Below, one piece after another: positions 50,516 through 62,309 of a DNA stretch of 64,000 bases (position 1 is the first letter of the stretch; every line of letters starts with the position of its first letter). The stretch is from Loxodes magnus (lineage: Eukaryota > Ciliophora > Karyorelictea > Loxodida > Loxodidae), in contig CAMPDV010000090.1 of the NCBI GenBank assembly GCA_946699065.1, positions 186,001-250,000 of the forward strand, read 5' to 3'. Both the position numbers and the translations under genes were made by a program. The notes beneath the pieces were generated by a model. That model was not told the DNA's origin. It did no database searches and saw only the letters and a list, made by a program, of their open reading frames with translations.

Positions 50516-51013
50516 TCATTTTCTTATGATTTTTAATTATTTTGCTTTGGTCTCTTTTGTATTTCTTCGAATATACAATAAATAATGCTCCTATATGCAT
50601 ATGATTTCTCTTTAATATATGGATGGACTTATTAAATCTTCAGTACTATAAAAAATTTAGTTTATTGATTCAACTTTTTTTTAATAGTCGCTTTCGAGAT
50701 AAAAGGCAGTCTTAGTCATGGTTACTAATATATCTTTTATTAACTTAATTTTTGTTGTTGTAGCTTCCGAAAAAACTTCTTAATCACTCTTCATTTTTTC
50801 AACCTCTGTGTATATATTACAAAGGAGGTAGTTTTTGCCTCTCACATTTTCAATCTATCATTAGCTCAAAATTCTTACCTTTAGTGCTTTGTTTTTCTTG
50901 TTATGCTCTGAGCCTTTTTTCAACAAAAGATATGTGCATTGATAAAAAAATTTCAATTGCAACCAGATTTATCTATTTTTGATACTAATACGTTCATATG
51001 GTATGATAGCCAT
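50516..51013 (-). CDS. Unrecognised gene with a 24-nt intron (157 aa)
   Basis: ATG 51011-51013 (MAIIPYERISIKNRQIWLQL), intron at 50855-50878, TGA 50516-50518. After splicing: KIENVRGKNYLLCNIYTEVEK and KIKLIKDILVTMTKTAFYLE, a well-composed helical protein. The second half past TAA 50612 is more Lys-rich, so a stop there is possible (125 aa). Divergent from the 51106 gene with about 90 bp between starts. No domain is recognised. Confidence 0.55.
50855..50878 (-). other. Spliceosomal intron, 24 nt
   Basis: Begins GTAAGAATTTTGAG and ends AATGATAG on the minus strand. Its length is a multiple of three but it contains in-frame TAA, TGA and TAG in a row, and its removal joins LKKGSEHNKKNKALK to IENVRGKN. 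Confidence 0.55.
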
Positions 51014-51105
51014 CTATAATAGTTATCATAGCAAAAGCTAATAAGGAATTTTTTTAAGCATAAAAACACTAAAAAACGAGAAATTTGAAATAGAAGGAAT
51101 AAAAT

Positions 51106-51819
51106 ATGAGCTACTCCTCTTCTAACTAATTACTAAGGACTAACATTTTTAGACATGATCCTATATAGAATTTTCAAACCTCCTTGTAATAAAGAACAAC
51201 TAGATAATTATAAAGATTAAGCAAACCATTAAAGCAAGGAAATATTTTCCAGGATGAATGAATAAAAAGCTAAGTAATAAGGATAATTTCTGTATTAAGT
51301 TAATAAATAATTATACTTGATAACCAAGTTTAGTTATGATACCTGTAAAATAAATAATTTGAACTATCAATGAACTTGAAGATTAGAAATGAAAAGTGAA
51401 AATTTAAGTTATATGCAAGTTATGAAAAATAAGGCTTGGCTCGAAAGCTTAAGTTTCATTTTATAAAATTTATAAAATATATGGATTATGTAAAAAATTG
51501 GATTTAAATGAGAGAATAAGAAACTTTATGAAAAAAGTTAGAAGAAACTTTTTTAAATATTTGACAGTAATTCAAATCTTACAGTTATATCTAAATTGAT
51601 TTGAATTTCGATTTGGAAGAAATGAAATAATTTAATAGATAAATAAGCTGAAATGTATATGACAGAAAAAGAGCATTTAATAGTATTATTTCAACAAAGA
51701 GACTTGCAATCTTTAGTTGCTATATTCATATTTCATACCAAAAGACTCAAATAGAGAGATGTTTTATTAATTAAGTTTTTAACTTTAAAATTAAAAGTAA
51801 AGTAATCAATCAATCTTGA
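51106..51819 (+). CDS. Unrecognised basic protein (237 aa)
   Basis: ATG 51106 (MSYSSSNQLLRTNIFRHDP) to TGA 51817-51819, open with Gln and Trp reassignment. Gln/Lys/Arg-rich helices (REQETLWKKLEETFLNIWQ) and several aromatic residues; no signal peptide or membrane span. It is divergent from the 51013 gene, so the two may share a promoter region in the roughly 90 bp between. No family is recognised, and the last 40 codons are weaker in composition. Confidence 0.5.
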
Positions 51820-52415
51820 CTATTGTTAAAATTCATTTACATAAATGCAAAAATTTATTCTTCTGTTACTGTAAATCGAAGAAAAAAAAAAGGTTAAATT
51901 AGGAAATTTAATTCATGCAAATGATAAAAATTTATCTAAGTTCATAAAGGAAGAGAAGTGAATTAGATGAATGTCTGATATATAAAATCAATTTCAAGCC
52001 CTTGGAAAATTCTTGATAATAGGTTAATACAAGTAAAAGAATGTAAGATTATTTCATAAAGTATGCATAAAAGATTTCTTATTTTTAATTATTTTTATAC
52101 AAACATAACTAAGAAAGTCTTTAAAATAAAGAAATTATTTAGCATATCTCAAGGAAGTTCTTTCTACTTCAATTAAAAAAATTTGACTTTATAGCTAATT
52201 TTTACTTTCCTAAAACAATAAGCAAATCAAATAATTTTTAAAAGCATATTAAAACTTAATGACTTTATACCTTTACAATTCGATAAAATATAAATAATTA
52301 TGGGTTAGTTGTATTCCTCTTTTATGAGTTTAATAATTTTTTAGCTTAATCTAAGGAAAGAAAAAATATTAAAATGATTTAGATTTTATTAAATTGAAAT
52401 TTAACCTACATTAAA
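51820..52415. other. AT-rich spacer, no gene recognised
   Basis: Includes the possible extension of copy D if its TAA is not a stop. Otherwise no coding signal. Confidence 0.45.
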
Positions 52416-54608
52416 TTATTCCTTTTGGTTCACTTCAACATATTCTAGTATATTTTTATCCACTAAATTAAATAACTTCATGTCTATCTTATCATCTATT
52501 TCGTTACTGAGAACTTGATTGCAGAAATTAAGTACCTTATCCAGTTCTTTATAAGCAGAAATATTTTCTAACTAAGTGTTTTTCTTTAATTTTAAAGAAG
52601 GAGCTAAAGCAAATTCTAAACTGTCTTGCGATTCTGTCTCATTTGCTTTAATTCTTGGTTTAGAAATATAATTGAAAACAGCTAATTGCTCTTCATTAAA
52701 AATGATTGTTTTCAGCTTTTCAACTTCTATTAATTTTTTAAGTAGAAAGTCGATTTACAAATAATCACTAATTGCCTCATCAGCTTTTTCCAGCAGTTCA
52801 AATTTCTTCTATTTCATGGTTTTAGATTTATTTTAATTATTTTTGTTCTTGAAAAAATTTAAAAATTTGTAAAAGTAAAATTGAAAGAAGCTTATTTACA
52901 AATGATCTTCGTTTTTCATTTTAGTTTTTAAATACTATGCTTTTTATTCATTCGACATATGGAGATTTATAAAACCTATAGTTCTTATATCAACTTAAGG
53001 ATTCTTCGTAGGCTAGTTATTTTCTAATATTCTTTATTTTTGATTATTTTACTATAAAGCATTTTTCAATTTTTCTCGCCAACCTTTAAAATAATTATCT
53101 TTTTCCTAGTTGGAAGGAGTATTCGTAACTGAAATATTAGGGTTTTGAGTTTTTTCAGGTTATTGTAGATTCTTAGGCATTTCTTCTTCTATTGTTTTTT
53201 CTTAATAAGTTTCCTCATTGATTTTTTCCATAATTACATCTTATTAACTTTAAGATTCAAATTCATTAATTTTTAATTCATTGCTGATATGCTGCCTTTT
53301 TATAAAATCTTGAACTTCTTTTTCTTACTCTTCAATTTTATTTTTTATTACATGTTCTTCTCCTAAAGGAGTTATTTAGGAATCTTTATATTTTGGAATT
53401 TTTTTCCTTACGTTTTTTCATCCTTAGTTGAGTCATGACCTTTCTTTAATTTCCTTAGTTCGGAATTTGAGTTCTTATTCATTGCCTGTATTTATTGTTT
53501 AGTGATTTTGAATGCTCTATGTACTCTATTTATTGCTCTGCTATTAGTCTTAGTTTTCTTCTTATTGCTTAACATCGAAAATGTCATTAACAAAAAGATA
53601 CGCGAAAGAATATTTCGAATATATTTAAACTAGAATATGGCATGTTATTATTATTACGTTCAGAACGCCTCCAATTTATGAGATCACATCTTATATCTTT
53701 TTATATTTTCTCTTGTACTGAAGAATTTCGTCAGTTGAGTAGATGTTAAGCATAAAAATATAAGGATTCTGCATAATTTAGTTTGAAGCTGATTCTATTT
53801 AATCTTAAACAATTAAGACATCTTTGATCGTATTTTTATTCTCCATCATAAACCCATCGTCAGTTTCTATTTCGATAGGTTTGAAAAGAATACTACCATA
53901 TTTATAGGTATACAAATCAAGTGTCCAGAATAATGTTTTGATCATGCTTTTAATTGGATTTTCGAAGTTAGAGACATCGATTATTTTATCAGAAAAATAG
54001 ATGTTCAAGTATAGTTATTTCGAAACTAAATTTAAGATATCTTCTAGTGAAGCGCATTATAATTAAGAGTCTGTTTAGTTCTAGCATATTTTTACCTTTA
54101 TATTTATACTACTCATTATTGCTTCTGTCCAATATCCTCCTAATATAAAAGTTTTTAGATCGAAGCATGTTGTTAGGTAATATTCTGGAAAAGCACCGTA
54201 GTATTCCTTTTCAAAACCTTTGTAGAAACTTACATTACATTAAGTTGTTGGAATTGCTTATTAGAAAGCTCCTGAAGAATTAAGTATCATATATTCAATT
54301 TCAATGGTGAAATAAGAAGGAGGAACTATAACATGATTAGTAGCGTTTGTAAACACTACAGAAAATGTGTAGTTATTTATTCCAATATATTAGAAAGGTC
54401 TCTTTTCCTATTTTATCGTTTGAGTAATAACTGTAGGGTTAGTTCTGTACATCATATCTTATCCCATATTTATAAAAGCAAGCAGAAAGAGTATATATGT
54501 ACAGATGGATAAGATACCTCCAATAGAAGTATGAAATCCTCTTAGGCCTTTATAAGATAAGAGAATATGACTTGGATAAATATCGATGTAATTAAAAAGG
54601 TTGAGCAT
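52416..54608 (-). CDS. Two-pass membrane-protein family, copy D (730 aa)
   Basis: ATG 54606-54608 (MLNLFNYIDIYPSHILL), open throughout to TAA 52416-52418. Membrane segment about residues 29-49 (ILSICTYILFLLAFINMG), Cys-bearing ectodomain (QCNVSFYKGF, MCQNQTDSQLQC), QYKRKYKKIQDVISQIGG before the second span near residue 315, then a long Gln/Glu/Lys tail. Trp columns use TGG (54129-54131 and 53925-53927) where copies A and B use TGA. Two further TGA (RSW, QGW) sit in the tail; the second aligns with TGA in copy A. The other copies end at TGA at this point. D has TAA, and the next in-frame TGA is about 60 codons on, so TAA may serve as stop. Standard-code ORFs here are fragments. Confidence 0.85.
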
Positions 54609-54950
54609 TTTATCTTTGGGATTTAATATCTAATTTGATATTTTATTTTATCATCAATTTTAACTTTAATATTACCTAGAAAATTACCAGATAGGTATTT
54701 ATTCTTAGACCTATTTTTATTTAAATCTAGAAGCTATTTATAAGAAAAATTTGGAAAATGTCAAAGAATAAATGTTTCGAATTAAAAAAATTGGCTCAGA
54801 TGTAGGTAACGTTATTCATATTTTAGGAAAAAGGATTAAATATGTGAATGGAGGTATCAAAATGGCTTTTTAGAAGCATTATAGTTATTTTATTTCATTG
54901 CCGTATTTTGAGTAATAAGGTTACACCCGTTCTGTTATCATTTTTCATTT

Positions 54951-54967
54951 AAATAATTTTTACTCTA
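54951..54967. repeat. Target-site duplication, left (17 bp)
   Basis: AAATAATTTTTACTCTA, repeated at 55180-55196. Confidence 0.9.
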
Positions 54968-55179
54968 GTGAAGAGATTTGGAGAGAACTTTCAAGAATTT
55001 ATGTAGACAAGGATGGAAGAATATTTAGAAGGAGGCTTTTTCAAGGGAGTGCCAGAACTCCAAAAAAACTGGGAGTCCCGAACTTTTATTTTAAACCTCA
55101 AGGAACGAACTCTGGAGGTATGTATTGAAGGGGTTTAAAATCCCCGGAGATACGAACACTTTAATTTAGTATATTAAAT
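54968..55179 (+). mobile_element. 5'-truncated copy of the 20.9-kb retroposon (212 bp)
   Basis: It matches the 3' end of the intact element (20892 up to about 21103, opposite strand) with only two substitutions over 212 bp. It begins abruptly inside the ORF just before EEIWRELSRIY and ends at the same AGTATATTAAAT terminus. A perfect 17-bp duplication flanks it. A fixed 3' end with a variable 5' end and fresh duplications is the signature of target-primed reverse transcription. Confidence 0.92.
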
Positions 55180-55196
55180 AAATAATTTTTACTCTA
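55180..55196. repeat. Target-site duplication, right (17 bp)
   Basis: Second copy of AAATAATTTTTACTCTA. Confidence 0.9.
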
Positions 55197-57103
55197 ATAG
55201 CAATTAGTTTGTTATCTTAAAAAAGTAAAAGGGCTTTAACTACGAGAGCATTTTTACTAAAATAATCATCAGATAAATTGATTTGTGATATAGTGGTGTA
55301 TTAAACTGAAAAGTGATAAATCATTTTTTTATTTCTCAAGTTATTATTTTAAATAATTAGCCTCTATTTCAAAGTCATGATAACTTTAGGCTATTTTGAT
55401 AACTAAAAAAGAAATTGATATCTGCTATGTTTTCCTTTTAGTTCATTTGAACTAAAATTATATGTGAAAAGCGAAAAAATTCTGGTTTCTTTATTTTAAT
55501 TTTAGTGTAAACAAGCTGTTCTTTATTTAATATTTTGCTTTCCTAAAATGCTAGAAATTTACCAAAAAACAAGGCTTTTAAAAATGTTCATGAAAAAAAA
55601 AAAAAAATCTCATTGAAAAAAGCTTATGGCATTTATTAAGAAAATCCTTTAATTTAAATCATCTTTAAAGATATTTAAGAAATATGAATTTTGAAAAAGC
55701 TAAAATTTAAAATGCTTGAGATAAGAATAAAATAGAGTTAAGCATTTAGTTGAGTGTAAAACTGAATTTGACAAATTAAAAATGTGCTGATAATATGAAA
55801 ATTTCAAATTAGTAAACTCAAATTTAGTACTTGATTTAAAAAATCTAATCTCAGTATCTCATAAGTGAATACGATATTAAATGAAAGATTAAATCTTGAA
55901 TAGTAAATGAATTCTCCTAAATAACTTTAGCAATATAAATTCCTATTAACTTATGTCTTAGATATTTTTTTAATTTTAAGCGATAAAAATTAAATCTGCC
56001 AAAAATAAGCAGCAAATTTATCCATATTATTAATTTGACAAGTAAAAGAAGCTTATTAGCCACAATACTCAAATAGAGATTATCAAATTTTTCCTGCAGC
56101 TTTTCTTTTTCCTTGATCTCCAGCTTTTTGTAACTTTTAACTTTATAAAAAAAATTATTTTTTCAAGTTCCCTTAAAGTTATGAAAAATAAGATTGATTT
56201 AGTTCTAATATGCCTAAATCCTATCTCATTTATTTAAATATTTTACATATTTTATTTTTGTTCAATAGAGCATTGTGTTTGAGTAATCAATTATTATGAA
56301 TATTATTATTCTATATATTGTCTAAAATTATGGATAAAATTCACTTTTTACTAGATCATTTAAATTTCATCTATTTTCAATGAGTTATTTTTTAATTTTA
56401 AGAGTCTATTTATATAATTATTTGAAAGATATTTCTAAGCCTTAGAAATTATATTTTCTTTATAGTTTATACTGAATTTCCTAATTTATTTTTTATCTTT
56501 CTAGTATGTTTTACTCATTATTATTTTATATTCCATAATACTTATTTACCAATATATTTTATTTAGTCACTTAATATTTTAAAGTATTCGCTATGATTTT
56601 TACAATTGTCCTAAGCTGTAACTTTTTTTTGAATATTTTTGTTGAATATACTTAAAAATTTCCCTTACTCTAATACCATCCCATAACTTTTCTATTTATG
56701 ACTTTTTTAAGATATAGCTTATTTAGTCTTCAGCTTCAATTATTTTAATTATTTTTTTATTTTTAAACTTCATTTTTTGTTCCTTTCAATGCTCTCTATA
56801 TTTAGCATAAAGTATTTATTCCACACATTTAATAATAAAAACATCTAAAGGAAATTTTTATTTCCTTTATTAAAGATTCAGAATCTTACGTTTTGATTTA
56901 AACATATTTCAGTTATCCAAATTTTTTTTAATTTTCAACATTTTTATTCATAATTTATTTTAACTTATTATGTTTGATCTTAAACATTGCATTATGTCCA
57001 GATTTTGAGGGAAAATAATCTTTTTATCTTTCACCTATTTTAGTTTTTATTTAGATATGATGAATTTTTTTTATTTTTAATATAAAAATTTAAAATTCAA
57101 ATT
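55197..57103. other. AT-rich spacer, no gene recognised
   Basis: About 1.9 kb of A+T-rich DNA with long homopolymers; no coding composition or repeat motif seen. Confidence 0.5.
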
Positions 57104-57139
57104 AAAGATCGCGTAGCACCTTTCTAGTGCGCAGCTTTT
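57104..57139 (-). other. Element-terminal hairpin
   Basis: AAAGATCGCGTAGCAC pairs with GTGCGCAGCTTTT across a short loop. Confidence 0.6.
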
Positions 57140-57690
57140 AAATGTTAATACATCTCGAACTCTTCAAAAATATTAATTGGGATAAAAATTCTTTTTCAAT
57201 TTCGCTCATATCTTCTTCTTCCTTCTCATTTATGTCTTCTATTTCTTCATTGTCTTCTCTATTCCAGATTCTATCTTCTACTTGCCTTCTTTTGATTATC
57301 TCTTTTTTATAAGCTTAAATAATCTTCTCTTTTATTTCATTCTAAAATTCTCCTTTTTTCTTCTCTTCTATATTAGATTTTTACATACTCATAGAAACTG
57401 TCCTTTATCAGTTCTATAAACCTTACCTGTTGCTTTGCTTCATAATATTGTCTTTTCTTTATATCCTTTTTCCTTTGTTCTATAATATGCCTAATGAATT
57501 CTTTACTTCTTGACCAATTTTTATTCGTTTTCTAATTCTTAAGTTTTAATAAATCTTTCAAATATAATGAATATTAACTAAATGGAGATTGTTTCTTAGG
57601 TATAATTTTTATTTATTTAAAAGTCTCATTTTATCTGGAACCATACTCTTTTTCAGTTAAACTATTGTATACAACTGATAAGATACTTTA
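57130..57690 (-). pseudogene. Charged element ORF ending in a terminal hairpin
   Basis: The minus strand reads a Lys/Glu/Arg-rich helical protein (KEFIRHIIEQRKKDIKKRQ, then an acidic stretch EDNEEIEDINEKEEEDMSEI), changing frame once near 57330. It runs into the hairpin at 57104-57139, as the 44.3- and 48.3-kb units do. No knuckle is visible. Probably a third type or a divergent half of the hairpin-ended elements. Confidence 0.45.
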
Positions 57691-57693
57691 ATG

Positions 57694-57727
57694 CTTTTAC
57701 TCTTTTACTCTTTTACTCTTTTACTCT
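57694..57727 (+). repeat. Short tandem repeat, unit CTTTTACT
   Basis: Four perfect copies of an 8-bp unit in a row. It falls at the start side of the charged ORF above. Confidence 0.9.
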
Positions 57728-58054
57728 ATTTCTTTTTCATTTTTAAACCAAACTTTTTTTTTAATTTATCAACAGAAGAAAAAACTTCAGTTGTGTTGAT
57801 AATCAAATATTTGGAAATTAAAACTTCGCTATATCTGGAATCTTTCCTTCGGGTATATTTCAAAATATCAAGATATTAAGCTTCTAGTTCTCTGTTAATA
57901 TTGTAATTATTTACAATGTTTAGTTAGATTTTATTAGAGGTTAATTAAAATAGAGTATATTCCAATATGAATAATCCTATTTAGATAATATTAAGCATAA
58001 GAATGGATTTTATCATAAAGATGTACCTAAAATTTAAAATATAGAAGTTGAAAT

Positions 58055-58570
58055 TTATTATATCTATCTTTTTAAAACCACCATAGTTGTTCGAAGGTGA
58101 ACAACAAGATCATCTTCATCAGAGGTTGGGGAAGTTAAGTACCCATAATCGACTTTATGTCTTCCTCTGCTTTGGCTTGACCTCGAGACATAAGATTCTT
58201 AGACCTTCGGCACTGGCTTAGTTTAGCTCTAATTCTGGAACTAAGGGGAAATAATATTGCGAGCTTCATCAGAGGTGGGGAATTTAAGTACCCATAATTG
58301 ACACATGTCGTCCTCTGCTTTGGTGATGCAATGAGACACAATCATTCCATGTCCTTGGACCTCCAACAAGTATTAAAGATTAAGAGTATTCTAAAATTAT
58401 ATCAGTATTTAACATTTTTATCAGTACTGAATAATTATACCAGTATTGAACAAGGTCTTCCAGTATCTGATAATTTTATCAGTAACAAACATTCTTATCA
58501 GTATGAAACATTTTTTTTAAAGAGCTGCGCACCAATGAGAGTGCTACGCGCTCTATAATCAAATTAATTA
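58055..58570 (-). repeat. Right arm of the long inverted repeat (partner 1010-1535)
   Basis: Reverse complement of the left arm, with the hairpin (58521-58554) at its outer end, CAGTA-type iterations at about 58395-58510, and two tandem GC-richer units (about 58117-58200 and 58267-58345). On the minus strand a peptide with SDEAR and TSDEDD motifs can be read, but frames break. The two small ORFs reported here (58135-58341, 58298-58558) are fragments of the repeat. Confidence 0.85.
58521..58554 (+). other. Element-terminal hairpin
   Basis: AGAGCTGCGCACC..GTGCTACGCGCTCT; the mirror of 1029-1062. Confidence 0.7.
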
Positions 58571-59289
58571 ATTTATATGGATTAAATAATAATTAAAATA
58601 AATAAATTTATAAACATTCTGTAAAATTTTTAATTTTTAAGTTTTTTAAATCAAGCAAAATAAAATTCAAATTTATTTAAAAACTTAGTAAATAAAAAAA
58701 TACTGCGTTTATAACAAAAAGTGTCAAAATATGAATTTAATAATAAAAATTAAAAAGATTAAAGTTGGATAAATTTTTAAAAATATATCAATAGTTATTG
58801 ATTTATTAAAATATTAATAAAATACCTAAAAAAACGAAAAAATAGTTTAGTTTAGTATTTTTAGGACGATTAAAAATTATTCTTAATTTTAATTTTTAAA
58901 TCAAAGTAATAATAATTTATAAGCTGATTAAATAAAATAATTGAATCAAAATTATGTTCAAATTTTAGTAGAAAATTTATATTTTTAGCAAGTAAAATTA
59001 GAAATAATTTTATCCATAAAATAAAATATTTTATTAATTAATAGTTTAAGTTTTTTATAACAAAAATAAAAATAAAAATTTTCGATTATTTTAATTAAAA
59101 AACTATAAAACTAGTCAGCATATTAAAAATAGTCAACTAATAATTTATGAATAAAAGTAAAAATTCAATTACCAAATTTAATTTAAAATTTTATATAATA
59201 CTTCACAGTTTCAGTGAACTGTCTAGAATTTGTTAAGTAAATAAATTTAAATTTTCTTAATTTTAGAAAAAAAAATTATTCGTTTCGTT

Positions 59290-59830
59290 CTATTAACATC
59301 CTTAACTATCTTCTTATCATTTAAATTAAATATTTCTTTCGATAGAATATACAGCATCATTAGTAAGAACATAACAGTACAAATAAAACTTATCTAACTA
59401 CTAATTTATAGAAATATTTTCTCAATAGATATTTTTCTTTTTCTTTTAAAAGTTAGCAGATGAATCATATTTCTTTTTAAGATTCTTCTCACTTTCTTTA
59501 ATTATTTGCCTAGAAATATAATTGAAAACAGTTAGATACTCTTAATTAAAAATGATTATTTTCATTTTTTCAAGTTTAATCATTTTCTAGCAAAAAATTA
59601 GATTAGAAATAATCTTTTATATTCTCATTTCTTCCATAAATTAAAATTCTTTTGATTTATATGTTTAATCTTATGCTAAATTTTTTTAGATTTAAAAAGT
59701 GTATAAATTTACAGATGTCTAATTAGTTAAATTTAGTTATTAAATTATCCTAATTTTTTTACTTTAGTTTAGATTTTTTTTCATTTGAAAGATGAAGATT
59801 TATTGTGCTATTAAGTTTTTTTAAACTATT
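59290..59830 (-). pseudogene. Two-pass membrane-protein family, C-terminal fragment (E)
   Basis: Only the end of the family is recognisable on the minus strand: LEKMKIIIFNQEYLTVFNYI (copy D: VEKLKTIIFNEEQLAVFNYI) and KEIFNLNDKKIVKDV (copy D: MKLFNLVDKNILEYV). Upstream parts are absent or unreadable. A truncated relic. Confidence 0.65.
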
Positions 59831-59867
59831 GTATTTAATTAAAAAAATGAGGTAGGCTGTAAATTGA

Positions 59868-60105
59868 ATATGGACTCCAGTAGTTTGTAATCGAGAAAGC
59901 GAAGATACACAGTTAATACTGAACACTAACATTGTTTGGAAGATTTAGCTTTGAGAGCAAAATAATTCCTCTCCAATCTCACCCTTTCTAGCCTTTCTTG
60001 AGGAAAGGAAAGTATTATGTGGGTGATATGGTGGAGAGGAGCAAAAACTTGAATCTAATGTGGGTCCAAAAAAGCCGAAAGGCGAACCTATTAAATTTAA
60101 TTAAA
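59868..60105 (+). other. GC-rich island with a long imperfect hairpin
   Basis: A compact GC-richer block. 59970-60040 folds as an imperfect stem (CCTCTCCA..CTCACCC against GGGTGA..GGAGAGG) with an inner CCTTTCTTGAGGAAAGG hairpin. It can also be read from ATG 59869 as a short basic peptide (MDSSSLQSRKRRY). A non-coding RNA is possible; I cannot assign it to a class. Confidence 0.35.
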
Positions 60106-61254
60106 ACTATTGCATTTCAAACAGTCTCATAACATATTTATCCTCAGTTTTTTGGTTGTTTTTTTTATTATCAAATTTAAATATTCGAATCTTGACTTTA
60201 AAACAATTTTAAGAAAGAAAATTTGATCATGAGAAACTAGAATTCTCAACTTTTAAGAATTTTTGAAAATTTTCTTTATTTTGTGATTTTTTCATTTTTA
60301 TTTTATTAAATTTCAATGACTGCAATCTATTTCCAAAGCTTATATTTAAATTATTCTCTTACTTACCTTTTGAATAAAAATCGCAGATTAGAATGTCCTA
60401 ATTCCTTGCTTATTTTCTCTTCTTTCGAAAAATTAATTTCTCTTATCATCCGCAAAATTTATAATAAAAGAAGAATTTTTTAGCTTTTTTTTCGTTCTTT
60501 AGTTTTTAGCAAATATTTCTCTTCTTAAAGCTGAATAAACTTTTTAATTCTTTCTTAGTTTTTCCATTAGAAAGCTTGAACTTTTTCTAAAGTTTTAAGC
60601 AGCTATATTTATTACTTTCCATATTTTATTTTCTTTACATAAAAAATACCACTAATACGAATTTATAAAAGGTAACTTAAAACTTATATCTAAAAAATGA
60701 TTTAATTATATATCATTTTTTATTTTTATTTCATATCTTAAAAAAATATCTTTATGAGTATTTTAAATTTAAATGATTACTAACTTAAAATACTTATTTA
60801 ATATCTTAGCTATACTTTTCTACTAAATCACTTTTATTCATTTTTCATTTCTCTAAAATTTATGGAGTGACTTATTTAAAAAAAATGTAAATTATTTTAT
60901 GAATTTTTCTCACTAATTCCATGAGGAAATTTCTTTATTTCTTTCTGTCCTTTTTATCAGAAAAAGAAAGATAAATATTTTAGCAGCAGTCAATTTTTTT
61001 ATTCTTTTTTCTTCAAGTTATATTATAAAATAATTTAGTAAAAGTTCTTAGCAGAACTATGAATAATAAATTTCTCAAGTATTAAAAATCATATTTTTAA
61101 TCAATAAATTTATCTCATTTGCGAAAAAATAAAAAAAAATGAAATTAATTAAAAAATTTTAATTTGGTATTTCTTCAAGCTCAAGAAGTAATTTTATAGC
61201 TTTTAAGCCTTAAAAATTAAAAATATGCCTAAGAATATTTTTTTGATAACAACA
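60106..61254. other. AT-rich spacer, no gene recognised
   Basis: A+T-rich with no motif found, ending at the direct-repeat boundary. Confidence 0.5.
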
Positions 61255-61469
61255 TCATGCTTCATCCTTTTTGATGCACTACTTTTTATAAAAATTTATA
61301 TAGTGATTAAAAATAAAAAATGACGAATTAAAATGTATGAGAGAAAATTAAATAAAATTTTTAATAAATTCTTAATTTGACCATGAAAGTTTATTTTAGA
61401 GATAAATTTTAAAATTACATAATTTATTAAAGTAACTTCTCCTTTATTTGGTTTATCATATATTATTTT

Positions 61470-62130
61470 ATGAAGATAGTTAATTCCCAATTATAATCTT
61501 CTTCTTCATGATGGAATTTTATTATGTCTTCCTTTCACTTATTTCCGCTGAGACTTGTCTTCATAAGTTTTCCTACGTAAAATTTATATTGTCTTTTGTT
61601 TCATTCTCTTGCTTCCATTTTTATTTGAGGTATTGTTTGTAGGATTTATTGTTCTTTCCTTCTGTAAAGCTTTGCTTCTCATGTGCAGTATATCATAAGA
61701 ATTTTATTTCAATTTTTTAGTTCTTCTATTTTTTTTTCTCTAAAATTTCAAACAGTTTTTTAACTTGTGACTTTGCTTCTTGCAATATCAGCGCCTTACT
61801 ATCAATCTTCTGTATGTATAAATTAATGCTTAATTTATTTCTTGTTTCTCTATCTTTACATATTGGGATCATAGTTCATCTTATTTTATATTTTCTAGTT
61901 CCTTTCAGAATTTATTATTTATTATCTTTATTCAGTCTGGTGGATTATTGAGAATATTGCCGATCAGAAGGCCTATTACGACATATTATTTTAATTCATT
62001 GTTTTCTTGTCTCAATTAATCATTTTGCTAAATTAGAACACTCACTTTGTTCGAAAGTTCTTAGACTGCTTGTTAGAGTTTAATATTTTCTTTTTGTAGA
62101 TATAAAAAATAGATTTTTATTTCTTATTGT
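61470..62130 (-). pseudogene. Zinc-knuckle element ORF, repeat copy 2
   Basis: Same organisation as 3350-4060, with the knuckle read as R-WY-C-KKQS-H-KLKN-C. The first Cys is Arg in both copies, so that loss predates the duplication. The short ORF 61296-61490 in another frame is not significant. Confidence 0.55.
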
Positions 62131-62309
62131 ATTTTAGTGGTCTAATTTGGAGATTTTTATTTTTTAAGCTCCATTTTATTATTAGATAAAAGGAGATAAA
62201 ATTCTTAGCTTTTCATTTTAAAAGTTCTTTTGTTTATTTTTTTAATGAAAGGCTTTATTAAACTTTTTTTTATCGTTTTTTGCAAATAATTTACAAGGAA
62301 ATTTTTTGT

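Noticed and set aside
1010-58570. Whole interval as one giant transposon bounded by inverted repeats
   Set aside because: It contains Rer1, a kinase gene and other ordinary genes, no transposase, integrase or capsid-like gene, and no target duplication at the outer ends was seen.
59970-60040. SRP or spliceosomal RNA suggested by the stem and GGAGCAAAAAC
   Set aside because: The order of conserved motifs does not match those RNAs; the fold alone is insufficient.
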